A stretch of 38,168 bases of DNA. Origin: Pseudomonadota bacterium (lineage in GTDB: Bacteria > Pseudomonadota > Alphaproteobacteria > GCA-2731375). Of the stretch, positions 25,478 through 35,188 are shown piece after piece. The translations under genes and the position numbers were made by a program. Below the pieces are notes generated by a model. It saw nothing but the letters and a program-made list of their open reading frames with translations, was not told the DNA's origin and did not search any database. Position 1 is the stretch's first letter. Each line of letters starts with the position of its first letter. Where the stretch lies: positions 1 through 38,168 of the forward strand of contig JAQBYC010000036.1 of the NCBI GenBank assembly GCA_027623205.1, read 5' to 3'.

Positions 25478-27100
25478 CTAGCGGTGGCGTTTTTTCAGCC
25501 TGCGGAGATCGTTGATAAGCGGGTTTTCCCGGGGGTCTTCGTCGGTGCCGAAGATTTGCGCTTTCTGGATTTTTTGTGTGCCGGTTGTCGGCAGGCCGTC
25601 GACGAATAATAACCAGCCGGGTGCCTTGTAATAGGACAGCCGCGCGAAACACCAGTCGAACAGGGCGCGGGCCTGATCCGCATCCGTGGGCGTGCCGGGC
25701 ATGGCGACGATGCAGGCCAGGACCTCCTCTTCGCGAATGTCGTCGGGGACCGGCAGGACCGCCACCTGTGCGACCTCGTCATGGGCTTGCAGGCAGGCCT
25801 CAATCTCGGCGGCGGCGATGTTCTCGCCCGAGCGGCGAATGATGTTCTTTTTGCGGTCGACGAAATACATCATGCCATCGGCTTCCTGGCGCACCGTATC
25901 GCCGGTGTGGAACCAGCCATTGCGCCAGGCATGTTCGGTTTCCGTCTCGTTCTTCAGATAGCCGGAAAAAAACCATTTGCGCGGCGTCTCGGCGCTATGG
26001 CGGACCAGCAATTCGCCATCCCGGCCGTTGCCAACGTCGTTGTCATCATCGTCAACCACCCGCGCCTCCAGCTTGGCCAATGGCTTGCCAAAGGCGCGGG
26101 TATCGATTTGTCTCGGTTCGTGGCAGTCGGCAAAAACGCGGCCGGTCTCGGTCATGCCCCAGACTTCCACCAGGGGAAAGCCAAAGCGTTTTTCGAAGCG
26201 GCGATGCAATTCCGGTTCAACGCCCGCGCCGGTGCCAAAACGCAGTTTATGCTGTGTTTCCTCCGGTGTGACCGGCTGGTTCAACAGCAGCGGCGGTACT
26301 ACGCCCAGATAATGCATGGCGGTGGCGTTGGTGGCGATCACATCCTGCCACCAGGTTGAGGGATGAAAACGGTCTGGGGCAATCAGGCAACCGCCTGATA
26401 GGAACAGCGCGGTGGCGCAGACGGCCTGTGCGTTGACGTGAAAAAATGGCAGCGGGTTCAGGATGCGTTCCGGCGCGGCGAAGCTCAGGCGGCCACCCAT
26501 GGACAGATACCAGCGCCCGGCCTGCACATAAAACTCATTGCTCAGGATACAGCCCTTGGGCCGGCCGGTCGTGCCGGATGTGTAGAGCAGGCTGGTCTGG
26601 CTATGGGGCCCCGGTGGGGCAGCATGGGGTGTTGATCCCGGCTTGGGCAAATTCTGGGGGAAGGTTTCGAACGGCACAACGGGCAGGGGTTTTCCGCGTA
26701 CCGCTGCGACCCGCTGCAGATCTTCCACCCGGCTTTCGATGCAGATAACCATGTCAGCTTCCGAATGTTCCATCTGGTAGAGCAATTCGTCGTGACGGTA
26801 GTCAGGGTTGATCGGCACAATGGCGCAGCCCAGGCCGTTCAGGGCCAGATAATGAAAGAAGAATTCCGGCCGTTGCTCCAGCAGCAGGGCCACCCGGTGG
26901 CCATGGCCAAAACCCGCGGCGCTGTAGATTTCCCGTAGTGTCTCGATCCGCATCCAGGCCCGGGCGTAGGTGAACTCCTTGCCGTCCGGATAATAATCCC
27001 GCCCCGGCATGGGCGTGGCACACAGCGCGCCCTGATCGGGCCATTGCTCGGCTGCCCGCTGGAAAACCGCGTGCACCGTATCGAACCGAGGTTCGATCAT
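25478..27100 (-). CDS. AMP-dependent acyl-CoA synthetase (ANL superfamily)
   Basis: The 540-residue enzyme activates a carboxylic acid to acyl-AMP and transfers it to CoA. The phosphate-binding loop is LLYTSGTTGRPKG, followed by EVWGMTETG, the hinge-region YFVDRKKNIIRRSGENIAAAEIE and the C-terminal catalytic Lys in TGTQKIQKAQIF. The N-terminus resembles CaiC-type and medium-chain ligases more than acetyl-CoA synthetase; substrate unknown. The open frame extends to a TTG at 27115, but that extension lies in repeat copy 3, so I use the ATG at 27100 (MIEPRFDTVHAVF). Confidence 0.9.
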   Translation of the reverse strand: MIEPRFDTVHAVFQRAAEQWPDQGALCATPMPGRDYYPDGKEFTYARAWMRIETLREIYSAAGFGHGHRVALLLEQRPEFFFHYLALNGLGCAIVPINPDYRHDELLYQMEHSEADMVICIESRVEDLQRVAAVRGKPLPVVPFETFPQNLPKPGSTPHAAPPGPHSQTSLLYTSGTTGRPKGCILSNEFYVQAGRWYLSMGGRLSFAAPERILNPLPFFHVNAQAVCATALFLSGGCLIAPDRFHPSTWWQDVIATNATAMHYLGVVPPLLLNQPVTPEETQHKLRFGTGAGVEPELHRRFEKRFGFPLVEVWGMTETGRVFADCHEPRQIDTRAFGKPLAKLEARVVDDDDNDVGNGRDGELLVRHSAETPRKWFFSGYLKNETETEHAWRNGWFHTGDTVRQEADGMMYFVDRKKNIIRRSGENIAAAEIEACLQAHDEVAQVAVLPVPDDIREEEVLACIVAMPGTPTDADQARALFDWCFARLSYYKAPGWLLFVDGLPTTGTQKIQKAQIFGTDEDPRENPLINDLRRLKKRHR

Positions 27101-27108
27101 TGCCGGCC

Positions 27109-27210
27109 AGAGCAATTTTCAATTAAACGGAGCAATTCTCGCGACTTAAGTAATTGGTTCAATTGCTCTATCCTTAAAGAGCCTGAGCATGTTTCAAGGC
27201 AACATGCTCT
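27109..27210 (+). repeat. Dispersed ~100-bp intergenic repeat, copy 3
   Basis: The copy has AGAGCAATT at 27109-27117 and its perfect inverted partner AATTGCTCT at 27161-27169, with an internal CTTAAGTAATTGGTT. The second module is the hairpin GAGCATGTT (27185-27193) and AACATGCTC (27201-27209). The minus-strand parC gene ends inside it, so the final residues SMLP and the TGA stop (27194-27196) are repeat-encoded. On the other side it gives the false TTG start of the ligase. Confidence 0.85.
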
Positions 27211-29434
27211 CGCCGAATGAATGGTTTTTGGGGAAGCCTTTCGGGGCCAACCTGCCGGATTGGCCGCGTTTGCCGCGCCACATCTCCAGGTCCAGTTCGG
27301 TACGCGTGCGCCCGCCGGCCTGGCGCCAGGTCAGGCCGTCGGCCAAATTCATGGTCTTGACGTCGCCCAGGCCGCCATCACGGTAGCGTTGCAGCACCAC
27401 GCCGCGGCCACGGTTCATTTCCGGCAGCTCGGACAAGGGGAATAGCAACAATTTGTGGTTCTCTCCAACCACGGCCAGATGGTCACCTGCCACGGCGGCG
27501 CAAACAGCCGCTTCTACGTCACCCGAGACGTTGAGAACCTGACGGCCGCCGCGGGTTTGCGCCACGATGTCCTTTTCCGCCACGATGAAGCCCCGGCCAT
27601 CGCTGGCCGCGACAACCAGTTTGCGTGCTGGATCATGCACCATGACGGTAATGATGTCCTGATCGTTGGCCATGTCCAGCAACAGGCGAACCGGCTCCCC
27701 ATTGCCCCGGCCAGCCGGCAGTTTGTCACAGGTCAGGGTGTAGAACCGGCCGTTGGTGGCGAACAGAACCAGCTTGTCCGTGCTTTGCGCATGCAGCCAG
27801 AAACGGCCTTTGTCACCGTCCTTGTAATGTACGTCGTGGCCTTCCTCGACATGACCACGCAGGGCGCGCAGCCAGCCTTTGTCGGAACAGACCACGGTAA
27901 TCGGCTCGCGCTCCACCATGGACTCAATGGGCATCAGTTCGCCGGTCGGGGCGCCGGCGAAGGTGCTGCGGCGCGGTCCCAGGGCCGGATCGTCGCCGAA
28001 GATCCGGCGCATCTCGCGAATCTCCTCTGAGATCGCGGCCCAGCGGCCGCTTTCGGAGGCCAGCAACGCGTTCAGGTCCCCTCGTTCCACCTGCAGGGCT
28101 TTGTCTTCCGCCCGGATTTCCATCTCTTCCAGGCGGCGCAGGGCGCGCAGGCGCATGTTCAGGATTGCTTCGGCCTGGGCATCGTTGAGGCCAAAGGCGC
28201 TCATCAGGGCCGGTTTAACTTCATCCTCTTCGCGAATGATCCGGATCACTTCATCCAGGTTCAAATAACAGATCAGGTAGGCGCCCAACACTTCCAGACG
28301 CCGTTCGATCTGCCCCAGACGGTGTTCGGAGCGGCGGACCAGGACCACATGACGGTGATCCAGAAAGGCCTGCAAGGCTTCCCGCAGATTCATTACTTTC
28401 GGCGTCTGGTCCGCGTCCAGGACGTTCAGGTTTAAACCGATGCGCACTTCCAGGTCGGACAGGCGGAATAAATGCTCCATCAGCATTCCGGCCTCAACCC
28501 GGCCCGATTTCGGCTCCAACACCAGGCGGATATCCTCGGCGGATTCATCGCGAATATCCGCCAACAAGGGCAGCTTGCGCAAGTGCATCAGCTCGGCGAT
28601 TTTCTCGATTACCCGGCCCTTGGAGACCTGATAAGGGATCTCGGTGACCACGATGTTGTAGGTACCGCGCTTGCCTGGCTCCACCTCCCATCTGGCGCGC
28701 AGGCGAAAACCGCCACGCCCGGTTTTATAGGCCTCTAATATGGCGGCCGGGTCTTCGACGATAATCCCGCCCGTGGGAAAGTCGGGGCCGGGGACTATTT
28801 GCACCAGCTTGTCCAAGCCGGCATTGGGAAATTTGATCAGGTGCAGCAGGGCGGCGCATAATTCGCGGATGTTGTGCGGCGGGATAGAGGTCGCCATGCC
28901 AACCGCGATGCCAGTGGCGCCATTGGCCAACAGGTTGGGAAAGGCCGCCGGCAGCACCTGGGGTTCCTCGTCCTCGCCATCGTAGGTGCCGCGGAAATCC
29001 ACCGTGTCCAGGTCAATGCCCTGCAGCAGGGCCTGGGCCACGGCGGTCATGCGGGCTTCCGTATAGCGCATGGCGGCGGCGTTATCGCCGTCCACGTTGC
29101 CGAAATTGCCCTGCCCATCGACCAGGGGATAGCGCTGGGCGAACTCCTGGGCCAGACGGACCAGTGCGTCATAAATCGCCTGATCGCCATGGGGATGAAA
29201 CTTGCCCATGACATCGCCGACGATGCGGGCGCATTTTTTGAAGCCCGTCTCCGGGTTCAGCTTCAATTGCCGCATGGCGAAAAGAATGCGCCGATGCACC
29301 GGCTTCAGGCCATCGCGCACATCCGGTAGCGACCGGGACATGATGGTGGATAGGGCATAGGAGAGGTAGCGTTCGCCAAGGGCCTCACTGAGGGGCGTGT
29401 CGCGGATTTCACCGCCGTCGAGAATCTCTATCAT
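27194..29434 (-). CDS. parC: DNA topoisomerase IV subunit A
   Basis: ParC is the breakage-reunion subunit that unlinks daughter chromosomes with ParE. The 746-residue protein has [33 protein letters not shown], the fluoroquinolone-determining segment [26 protein letters not shown], and the active-site Tyr in [11 protein letters not shown]. The C-terminal half is the shorter beta-pinwheel of ParC rather than GyrA. The residue at the E. coli ParC Ser80 position appears to be Gln, which I recall in related alphaproteobacterial ParC proteins. The start overlaps the end of recO by 26 nt. The stop lies in repeat copy 3. Confidence 0.95.
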   Translation of the reverse strand: MIEILDGGEIRDTPLSEALGERYLSYALSTIMSRSLPDVRDGLKPVHRRILFAMRQLKLNPETGFKKCARIVGDVMGKFHPHGDQAIYDALVRLAQEFAQRYPLVDGQGNFGNVDGDNAAAMRYTEARMTAVAQALLQGIDLDTVDFRGTYDGEDEEPQVLPAAFPNLLANGATGIAVGMATSIPPHNIRELCAALLHLIKFPNAGLDKLVQIVPGPDFPTGGIIVEDPAAILEAYKTGRGGFRLRARWEVEPGKRGTYNIVVTEIPYQVSKGRVIEKIAELMHLRKLPLLADIRDESAEDIRLVLEPKSGRVEAGMLMEHLFRLSDLEVRIGLNLNVLDADQTPKVMNLREALQAFLDHRHVVLVRRSEHRLGQIERRLEVLGAYLICYLNLDEVIRIIREEDEVKPALMSAFGLNDAQAEAILNMRLRALRRLEEMEIRAEDKALQVERGDLNALLASESGRWAAISEEIREMRRIFGDDPALGPRRSTFAGAPTGELMPIESMVEREPITVVCSDKGWLRALRGHVEEGHDVHYKDGDKGRFWLHAQSTDKLVLFATNGRFYTLTCDKLPAGRGNGEPVRLLLDMANDQDIITVMVHDPARKLVVAASDGRGFIVAEKDIVAQTRGGRQVLNVSGDVEAAVCAAVAGDHLAVVGENHKLLLFPLSELPEMNRGRGVVLQRYRDGGLGDVKTMNLADGLTWRQAGGRTRTELDLEMWRGKRGQSGRLAPKGFPKNHSFGESMLP

Positions 29435-30185
29435 CCCCTAATGTACCATCAGATGCTTTGTCTGTGCGCGAAATGCGTTCCAAAAGGCGGCTTCTGGCCG
29501 CCGGCGTTGGGCGGTGGTGGGGGGCGAAGACTTGGGATTGAAGGAAATACCCGGTCAATCTCAGGCCATCGAGAACCTCCGCATTGGTCGGTTTTTCCGT
29601 TGCGCCGGGCAGTAGAAAGCGCGGCAACGGCAACAATCTGTCTTTGTACGGCGCTGCGGCGCTGCGGCTGACCGCGCGGGCGGAACGCGGCGAGACATAG
29701 GCCAGGTCATCGGTGCGTCCGGTTGCCGCGCATTGGCTCAAATCCAAGCCAAAACCAAGCTCGGCCAGCAATCCCAGTTCGAATCGCACATAAATGGCGG
29801 CCCAGGCCGGCGCCCCGCCCAGGGCCTCCAGCAGGGCGGCAAAGCCGTCGTGGATGGCCAGATGCGGCTCCCGCTCCGGCAACGCGGCCTCGGTCAGCGC
29901 CGCCGCCGAGGCCAATCCGGCCAGACGGTCGCCGTCCGACAGCAGGCCGGCGGCATGGTCGCGCATGGCCTCCACCGTAAAGCTGCCCAGATGCTCGGAC
30001 AGCCGCCCCCGCCAGGATGCGGCCACCTGATTGCCCGGTTGCAGCACGCCGCGCAGGCGGCGGCCCATGCCGCCCCGAACCAGGCCGGCGTGGCGGCCAT
30101 GCTCGCGGGTCAACAAATTTACAATTGCCGCCGCCTCGCCGTGACGCCGGACAGAAAGCACATATCCTTCATCGGACCAGTTCAT
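29409..30185 (-). CDS. recO: DNA repair protein RecO
   Basis: RecO anneals single strands and helps load RecA at gaps with RecR. The 258-residue protein starts [31 protein letters not shown], the OB-fold N-domain, then has the helical domain with [34 protein letters not shown], a typical alphaproteobacterial RecO segment, and LPLPRFLL. The ATG at 30185 is chosen; the ORF is open to 30233 but that extension is not family-like. The last 26 nt overlap parC, consistent with a recO-parC operon. Confidence 0.93.
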   Translation of the reverse strand: MNWSDEGYVLSVRRHGEAAAIVNLLTREHGRHAGLVRGGMGRRLRGVLQPGNQVAASWRGRLSEHLGSFTVEAMRDHAAGLLSDGDRLAGLASAAALTEAALPEREPHLAIHDGFAALLEALGGAPAWAAIYVRFELGLLAELGFGLDLSQCAATGRTDDLAYVSPRSARAVSRSAAAPYKDRLLPLPRFLLPGATEKPTNAEVLDGLRLTGYFLQSQVFAPHHRPTPAARSRLLERISRTDKASDGTLGDDRDSRRR

Positions 30186-30259
30186 GGCCCGACTGTAGCA
30201 GGAGATTGCCCGGTGATCGCAAATTGACGGCAATGATCGACCGCAATGGGAGACGGGCC

Positions 30260-30481
30260 ATGACGGAAGACGTCAAGTTGAGCGGCAAAATTCAGCAGCG
30301 GGAGCGTTTGGCGGCGGTTGAGGACTTGTGCGTTTCGATCCTGACCTAGGCGCCAGGCGAGGCCGTGCCCTGGCACCGCCATTCCGTCATCAAGGATGCT
30401 TTCTTTTGCATGGATGGACCCATGCAGATGGAAGCCCTCCGGCCGGAGGGAGTGCGAACTCTGCAGCCTGGCGAAATTTTT
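30260..30481 (+). pseudogene. Cupin-domain gene interrupted by an amber codon and truncated
   Basis: A frame with a strong site (GGGAGACGG) and ATG at 30260 reads MTEDVKLSGKIQQRERLAAV, then VEDLCVSILT, then TAG (30347-30349), and continues in the same frame as APGEAVPWHRHSVIKDAFFCMDG. The first cupin motif G(X)5HXH(X)4(D/E)(X)6G is fully present across the stop. Related cupins have Leu at the stop position, so a single change TTG to TAG would explain it. The frame runs out near PGEIF where the opposite-strand enoyl-CoA hydratase gene ends, so the second cupin motif is missing. Confidence 0.75.
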
Positions 30482-31258
30482 CTAAGCCTTGCTGCCCAGC
30501 TTGGCCACGAAATCGGCCATGCGCCGGCCAGCGTCGGGGATGTCGTAGGGGGTGTCGCGTTCATAGTCCAGGCCGTCATTCAGGCCGGCGTTTTCGGCCC
30601 GGCTGTAGAGGTCCTTGTAGGCCTGGATGGAACCGGGGCTGTTGCGGGCGATGGCGCCGGCCAACGCGTCCACGCGGGCATCCAACTGGGCAAGGGGGAC
30701 GGCTTCAAGCGCCAGGCCGATCCAGGCCGCCTCGATGCCGCTGATGGTGCGGGCGGTAAATGATAATTCCTTGGCGCGCATGACACCGACCCGGCGTGGC
30801 AGGCGCTGAGTCATGCCCCAACTGGGGCGAAAACCAAGCAAGGCATGGGTATCGCCCAATTTGGCCTGCTCGGCCACGATGGCAATGTCGAAGGCCAGCA
30901 TCAACTCCATGCCGCCCGTGAAGCAGAAGCCATTGACCTTGGCGATGGTGGCTTGGGGCATGGCCTCGATGCTTTCCAACACCGCACGGGCGCCATTGTT
31001 CAGGTCATCGCCCACATTGCCGCTGGAAAGGTCGACGCCGCGCGCCTGCAGGGCCTTCAGGTCGACGCCGGCGCAAAAGCCTCGTCCCGCGCCGGTCATC
31101 ACCAGGACGCCAACATCCGGGTCCACCGCAATTTCGCCCAGCGCCATGGCAACTTCCCCCAGCATTTCCGGCGTCAGGGCGTTCATGGCGTCGGGCCGGT
31201 TCAGTGTAATGGTCGCCGTGCGCCGCGCGCGTTCCACGATGATATGGTCGTAAGGCAT
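30482..31258 (-). CDS. Enoyl-CoA hydratase/isomerase (crotonase) family protein
   Basis: The 258-residue crotonase-fold protein has the oxyanion-hole segments GRGFCAGVDLKAL and GFCFTGGMELMLAFDIAIV with the first catalytic Glu. It also has LGDTHALLGFRPSWGMTQRLPRRVG, where the second catalytic Glu (rat Glu164 position) seems to be His. This variant is known in part of the family (FADTHARVGxxPGWG type), so it may not be a simple hydratase. The C-terminal trimerisation helix ends the gene. It follows bpt by 31 nt, the third gene of a minus-strand set with the SLC13 permease. Confidence 0.9.
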   Translation of the reverse strand: MPYDHIIVERARRTATITLNRPDAMNALTPEMLGEVAMALGEIAVDPDVGVLVMTGAGRGFCAGVDLKALQARGVDLSSGNVGDDLNNGARAVLESIEAMPQATIAKVNGFCFTGGMELMLAFDIAIVAEQAKLGDTHALLGFRPSWGMTQRLPRRVGVMRAKELSFTARTISGIEAAWIGLALEAVPLAQLDARVDALAGAIARNSPGSIQAYKDLYSRAENAGLNDGLDYERDTPYDIPDAGRRMADFVAKLGSKA

Positions 31259-31289
31259 TACGGCCTCTCCTTACGGTGCGTTTTCAGGT

Positions 31290-32015
31290 TTAATTATACA
31301 ATAATTCCCAGCCGTTCGGGCCGTGCGCTTCCAGGGGGCGAAAGCGGGCCTTATAGGCCATTTTGCGGCTTTCTTCGATCCAATAGCCCAGATAGACATA
31401 AGGCAATCCGCGGCGTCGGGCCTCGTCGATATGCCACAGAATGATATATTTTCCGGGGCTGTCGCCGGCCAGGTGGGGATCAAAAAAACTATAAACCAGG
31501 GAGAGGCCGTCATCCAACGGATCGGTCAGGCAAACGCCGTATAATTCGTCGTCCGCGGTGCGAAATTCGATCAACTCGGACGGCACTGGCGTGTCCTGCA
31601 CCATCGCCAAATAGTCGTCGAAGCTCATGCCCGCCATGCCGCCGTCGCCGTGGCGGGAGCGGACATAGCGGTGAAACAGGGCGTAATGCTCGCCCCGCCC
31701 AGCCGACGGCAGGACCTTGGCGGTGATGCCGGCATTGCGCCGGGCAATGCGTTGTAGACTGCGCCCAGGGGTAAAGGTCGCCACCGGGACGCGGACCGCG
31801 CGGCAGGCCTGGCAGTCAGGGCAATTAGGCTTGTACGCGATGCCCTGGCTACGGCGAAAGCCGGTGCGGGACAATTGGTTGTGTAGTTTTTGCGGCGTGC
31901 CGGCGCTCGACAGATCGGTGAAAACCATCTGCTCGACCCTGTCCGGCAAGTAGGGGCAAGCCGAAGCCCGGGACAAGAAAAAATAGGTCAATGATTGCGG
32001 CGAAAATGGTTTCAT
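31290..32015 (-). CDS. bpt: Aspartate/glutamate leucyltransferase (Bpt)
   Basis: Bpt transfers leucine from Leu-tRNA to N-terminal Asp or Glu, making an N-degron for ClpAP/ClpS. The 241-residue protein has the N-terminal SACPYLPDRVEQMVFTDL, the Cys-rich NCPDCQACRAVRVPVATF, the conserved SFDDYLAMV and SLVYSFFDPHLAGDSPGKYIILWHIDEAR, and the final YLGYWIEESRKMAYKARFRPLE. These match the bacterial Ate/Bpt family well. The ATG at 32015 has only a weak ribosome binding site. It lies 25 nt after the SLC13 stop. Confidence 0.93.
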   Translation of the reverse strand: MKPFSPQSLTYFFLSRASACPYLPDRVEQMVFTDLSSAGTPQKLHNQLSRTGFRRSQGIAYKPNCPDCQACRAVRVPVATFTPGRSLQRIARRNAGITAKVLPSAGRGEHYALFHRYVRSRHGDGGMAGMSFDDYLAMVQDTPVPSELIEFRTADDELYGVCLTDPLDDGLSLVYSFFDPHLAGDSPGKYIILWHIDEARRRGLPYVYLGYWIEESRKMAYKARFRPLEAHGPNGWELLYN

Positions 32016-32040
32016 AGCATCTGCTTATGCGAATTTTCTT

Positions 32041-33870
32041 TCAGAACCCGTAATACCATGGGGCGAACAGAGAAAATGCAAGCCAAATTAGCACGACCAA
32101 TGGCGCGCCCCCGCGTAGATAGTCGCTGAATTTATAGTGACCTGGCCCCATTACCAACAAATTTGTCTGATATCCCATGGGTGTGGCGAAGGAGCAGTTA
32201 GCGGCGAAAATGATCGCATGAATGAAGGCCGTGGGCGCCACCCCCAGGGACAGGGCGGTGTTGATGGCGATGGGGGTGAACAGGACGGCGGTGGCGGCGT
32301 TGGAGAGGACGTTGGTCATGACCGCCACCAGGGCGAATAGGGCAGACAGCAACACCGCCGGGCTCTGGCCGGCCATGGCGGAGATCATATGCTGGGCCAG
32401 ATAAGCCGCGCCGCCCGTGCCTTGCAGGGCGCTGCCCATGGCCAGGGCGGCAGCGACCAGAAAGGCCACCTGACGGTCCACGGCACGGGCTGCCTGATTG
32501 ATGTTCAGGCAACCAAGCATGATCATACCCAAGGCGCCAGCCAGGGCGGCGACAACAATTGGTACCAGGCCGGTGGCCGCAGCCGCCACGACCGCGGCGA
32601 AGAGGCCCAGTGCCCGTTTAGCATGCAGGCGTGAAGGCAGTTCCAGGGCCGACCATTCGATCAACAATACTTCACGGCTGAACCGCAGGTTGGTCACACG
32701 GTCCCGCGGCCCCAGCAGCAGCAATACATCGCCGGCTTCCAGGCGGATGTCCTCCATGCGTCCGCGCATCATGCGTGAGCGTCGCTGCACGCCTAGAATG
32801 ACGCAACCCGTGTGATAGTGAAATCCAACCAGACGCAAACTGCGCCCGATGACCCGCGAGGCCGGCGTTACCATCGCCTCGGCCAGCAGGCTATCGCCCA
32901 CGCCGCCGCTTTCCCCGCCCTCGTCCTTCGCATCGGCCAGTTCCGGCATGCGGGCCAGGGCCTCGGCCAGCACGGCGCGGGTGGCGGCTACGACCACGGT
33001 ATCGCCGGGCCTTAACAGCACGTCCTCGAAGGGCGGCAAATGACTTTCCGCGCCGCGCTGGATCAGGCGGACGGTCATCCCTTGCAGCTGTGGGATCATG
33101 CCGGCGACGGCGGTTTGCCCGACCAATGGGCTACCGGGGCGCACTGCGATTTGGGCGATGAACTGCTTGCCGTCGCCGGTGATCTCGCTGGCCAAGGAGG
33201 CCCGTTCGTGCAACAGGTGCGGCAGAATAAAGAACACATAAACCAGACCGACGATCGCCAGCACGACACCGGGCATGGCGAAATCGAAAAATTCGATAGC
33301 CGGCTGGCCCATGCCGGCGGCGGCGCCGGCCACCAGTAGATTGGTCGACGAGCCGATCAAGGTGACCGTGCCGCCCAGAATGGCGGCGAAACTTAATGGC
33401 ATCATCAGCCGCGAGGGGCCCCGGTGAAGGCGTTCGGCGATGGTGGCCATCACGGGAATGAAGATCACCACGATGGGCGTATTGTTGATGAATGCGCTGA
33501 GCGCGGCGACAACCGTTAGCGCCACGATCAATGAAAGTCCAGGTCTGCGCTGGAAGCGGCGGCTCATAAACCGGATCGCTTCATCGAGCGCGCCGGTGCG
33601 GATCAAACCCTGCCCGACGACCATCAAGGCCAGAACCGCGATCAATGCCGGATCGCCAAAACCGGCAAGCAGGCGTCGGGCATCGAGACGTTGTCCGGAA
33701 ATGTCTCCCGGCAGCGCAACTGGCGCGAAATGGAACAACAGCAACAAGGCCGCCAACAGCGCCAGCGAAGTCTGTTCCAGGGGAAAGCGTTCCGTGGCAT
33801 AGAGCACGATAGCGCCTGCGATCAGCGCGAATGTAGCCCACATTTGCCAACTGGGTTCCATGACCATCAT
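32041..33870 (-). CDS. SLC13/DASS-type permease with two RCK_C (TrkA-C) domains
   Basis: The 609-residue protein has an N-terminal membrane half (AFINNTPIVVIFIPVMATIAE, and GGTVTLIGSSTNLLVAGAA, the SLC13 signature), two soluble TrkA-C-like domains in the middle (IAVRPGSPLVGQTAV... VLLRPGDTVVVAATR and VTPASRVIGRSLRLVGF... VLLLLGPRDRV), then a second membrane half with NAATAVLFTPIAINTAL and FATPMGYQTNLLVMGPGHYKFSDYLRGG. The likely substrate is a dicarboxylate, sulfate or similar anion. The start could be the ATG at 33870 or at 33861. First gene of the set ending at 30482. Confidence 0.9.
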   Translation of the reverse strand: MMVMEPSWQMWATFALIAGAIVLYATERFPLEQTSLALLAALLLLFHFAPVALPGDISGQRLDARRLLAGFGDPALIAVLALMVVGQGLIRTGALDEAIRFMSRRFQRRPGLSLIVALTVVAALSAFINNTPIVVIFIPVMATIAERLHRGPSRLMMPLSFAAILGGTVTLIGSSTNLLVAGAAAGMGQPAIEFFDFAMPGVVLAIVGLVYVFFILPHLLHERASLASEITGDGKQFIAQIAVRPGSPLVGQTAVAGMIPQLQGMTVRLIQRGAESHLPPFEDVLLRPGDTVVVAATRAVLAEALARMPELADAKDEGGESGGVGDSLLAEAMVTPASRVIGRSLRLVGFHYHTGCVILGVQRRSRMMRGRMEDIRLEAGDVLLLLGPRDRVTNLRFSREVLLIEWSALELPSRLHAKRALGLFAAVVAAAATGLVPIVVAALAGALGMIMLGCLNINQAARAVDRQVAFLVAAALAMGSALQGTGGAAYLAQHMISAMAGQSPAVLLSALFALVAVMTNVLSNAATAVLFTPIAINTALSLGVAPTAFIHAIIFAANCSFATPMGYQTNLLVMGPGHYKFSDYLRGGAPLVVLIWLAFSLFAPWYYGF

Positions 33871-33961
33871 GGGGCTATCATGGCGGTCTCAAGGGTGGAT
33901 GTGCAAGTTATGGATCAAAACCGCGAAGCCCGCGCAAATGTGCGAACAATGGGAGAGGCCA

Positions 33962-35188
33962 ATGCATCACGTTAGCTTCGAGGATATCCGCCGGGCCCAG
34001 GCGCAGTTGGCCGGTATTGTCGTGCGGACTCCCTGCATCAAATCCATGACCCTGTCGCGGATCACCGGGGCGGAAGTGTTCTTGAAATTTGAAAATCTGC
34101 AATTCACTGGGTCCTTTAAGGACCGCGGCGCCTTGATCAAGTTGCTGCAGTTGGATCCGGAGGAACGCGCTGCCGGCGTGATCGCCAATTCCGCCGGCAA
34201 TCACGCCCAAGGCGTGGCCTATCATGCCCAGCGCCTGGGGATACAGGCGACCATCGTCATGCCGGTCGGGACGCCGAATATAAAGGTGCGCCAGACCCGC
34301 GACCTGGGCGCCGAAATCATCTTGTGCGGCGAGACGGTGGACGAGGCGGCCATCAGCGCCCGGGCGATTTGCGAAGAGAAGAATTTGACTTTCATCCATC
34401 CTTATGACGATGCGGCGATCATCGCCGGTCAGGGTACCGTCGCGATAGAGATGCTGGAGGCCGCACCAAGGATCGACACCTTGGTGGTGCCCATTGGCGG
34501 CGGCGGATTGATCGCCGGCAATGCCATAGCCGCCCGCGCCATAAAACCCAGCATCGAGATTATTGGTGTTGAAAGCCGGTTGTACCCCTCCGCCTATCAG
34601 GCACGTCATGGCCTGACCAGCGATTGTGGCGGTCATACAATTGCCGAGGGCATCGCGGTGGCGCAGCTGGGAAAACTGACGTTGCCCGTCATGGATGATC
34701 TGGTCAGCGATATTCTGCTGCTGTCGGAACAGGATATTGAACGGGCCATCGATCTACTGATCACCATAGAAAAAACCGTCACCGAAGGAGCCGGCGCGGC
34801 CGGTCTGGCGGCCCTGTTGGCCTATCCGGAACGCTTTCGCGGTCGCGTGGTGGGGTTGATCCTGTGCGGCGGCAACATTGATACCAGAATGTTGTCATCG
34901 ATCCTGATGCGCGGCTTGATCCGGGAAGGCCGGATCACCCGCATGCGGGTGGAAATCAGCGATCTCCCCGGCGCCTTGGCCAAGGTGGCGCAGTTGGTCG
35001 GCAACCGCGGGGGCAATATATTGGAAGTTCAGCATCAGCGGAATTTTCCTGGCGTGCCGGCCAAATTGGCCGAACTGGATCTGGTGCTCGAAACCCGTGA
35101 CCGGGATCATATTGGCGAGATCGCCGGCGTCCTAGGCGAGGCCGGCTACAAGGTGCGTGAACTGATCGATACCCCTGATGCCGGCTAA
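33962..35188 (+). CDS. Threonine/serine dehydratase with C-terminal ACT domain
   Basis: This PLP enzyme, 408 aa, deaminates threonine or serine to a 2-oxo acid. The PLP Lys53 is in FTGSFKDRGA, NSAGNHAQGVAYHA is conserved, and the glycine loop is IGGGGLIAGNAIAARA. The C-terminal 80 residues (RMRVEISDLPGALAKVAQLVGNRGGNILEVQHQR) form an ACT-like regulatory domain, as in biodegradative/catabolic IlvA-type enzymes of this length. The ATG at 33962 has GGGAGAGG upstream; the frame is open farther but without support. Divergent from the SLC13 gene. I cannot tell ilvA from tdcB, so I leave the symbol blank. Confidence 0.92.
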   Translation: MHHVSFEDIRRAQAQLAGIVVRTPCIKSMTLSRITGAEVFLKFENLQFTGSFKDRGALIKLLQLDPEERAAGVIANSAGNHAQGVAYHAQRLGIQATIVMPVGTPNIKVRQTRDLGAEIILCGETVDEAAISARAICEEKNLTFIHPYDDAAIIAGQGTVAIEMLEAAPRIDTLVVPIGGGGLIAGNAIAARAIKPSIEIIGVESRLYPSAYQARHGLTSDCGGHTIAEGIAVAQLGKLTLPVMDDLVSDILLLSEQDIERAIDLLITIEKTVTEGAGAAGLAALLAYPERFRGRVVGLILCGGNIDTRMLSSILMRGLIREGRITRMRVEISDLPGALAKVAQLVGNRGGNILEVQHQRNFPGVPAKLAELDLVLETRDRDHIGEIAGVLGEAGYKVRELIDTPDAG

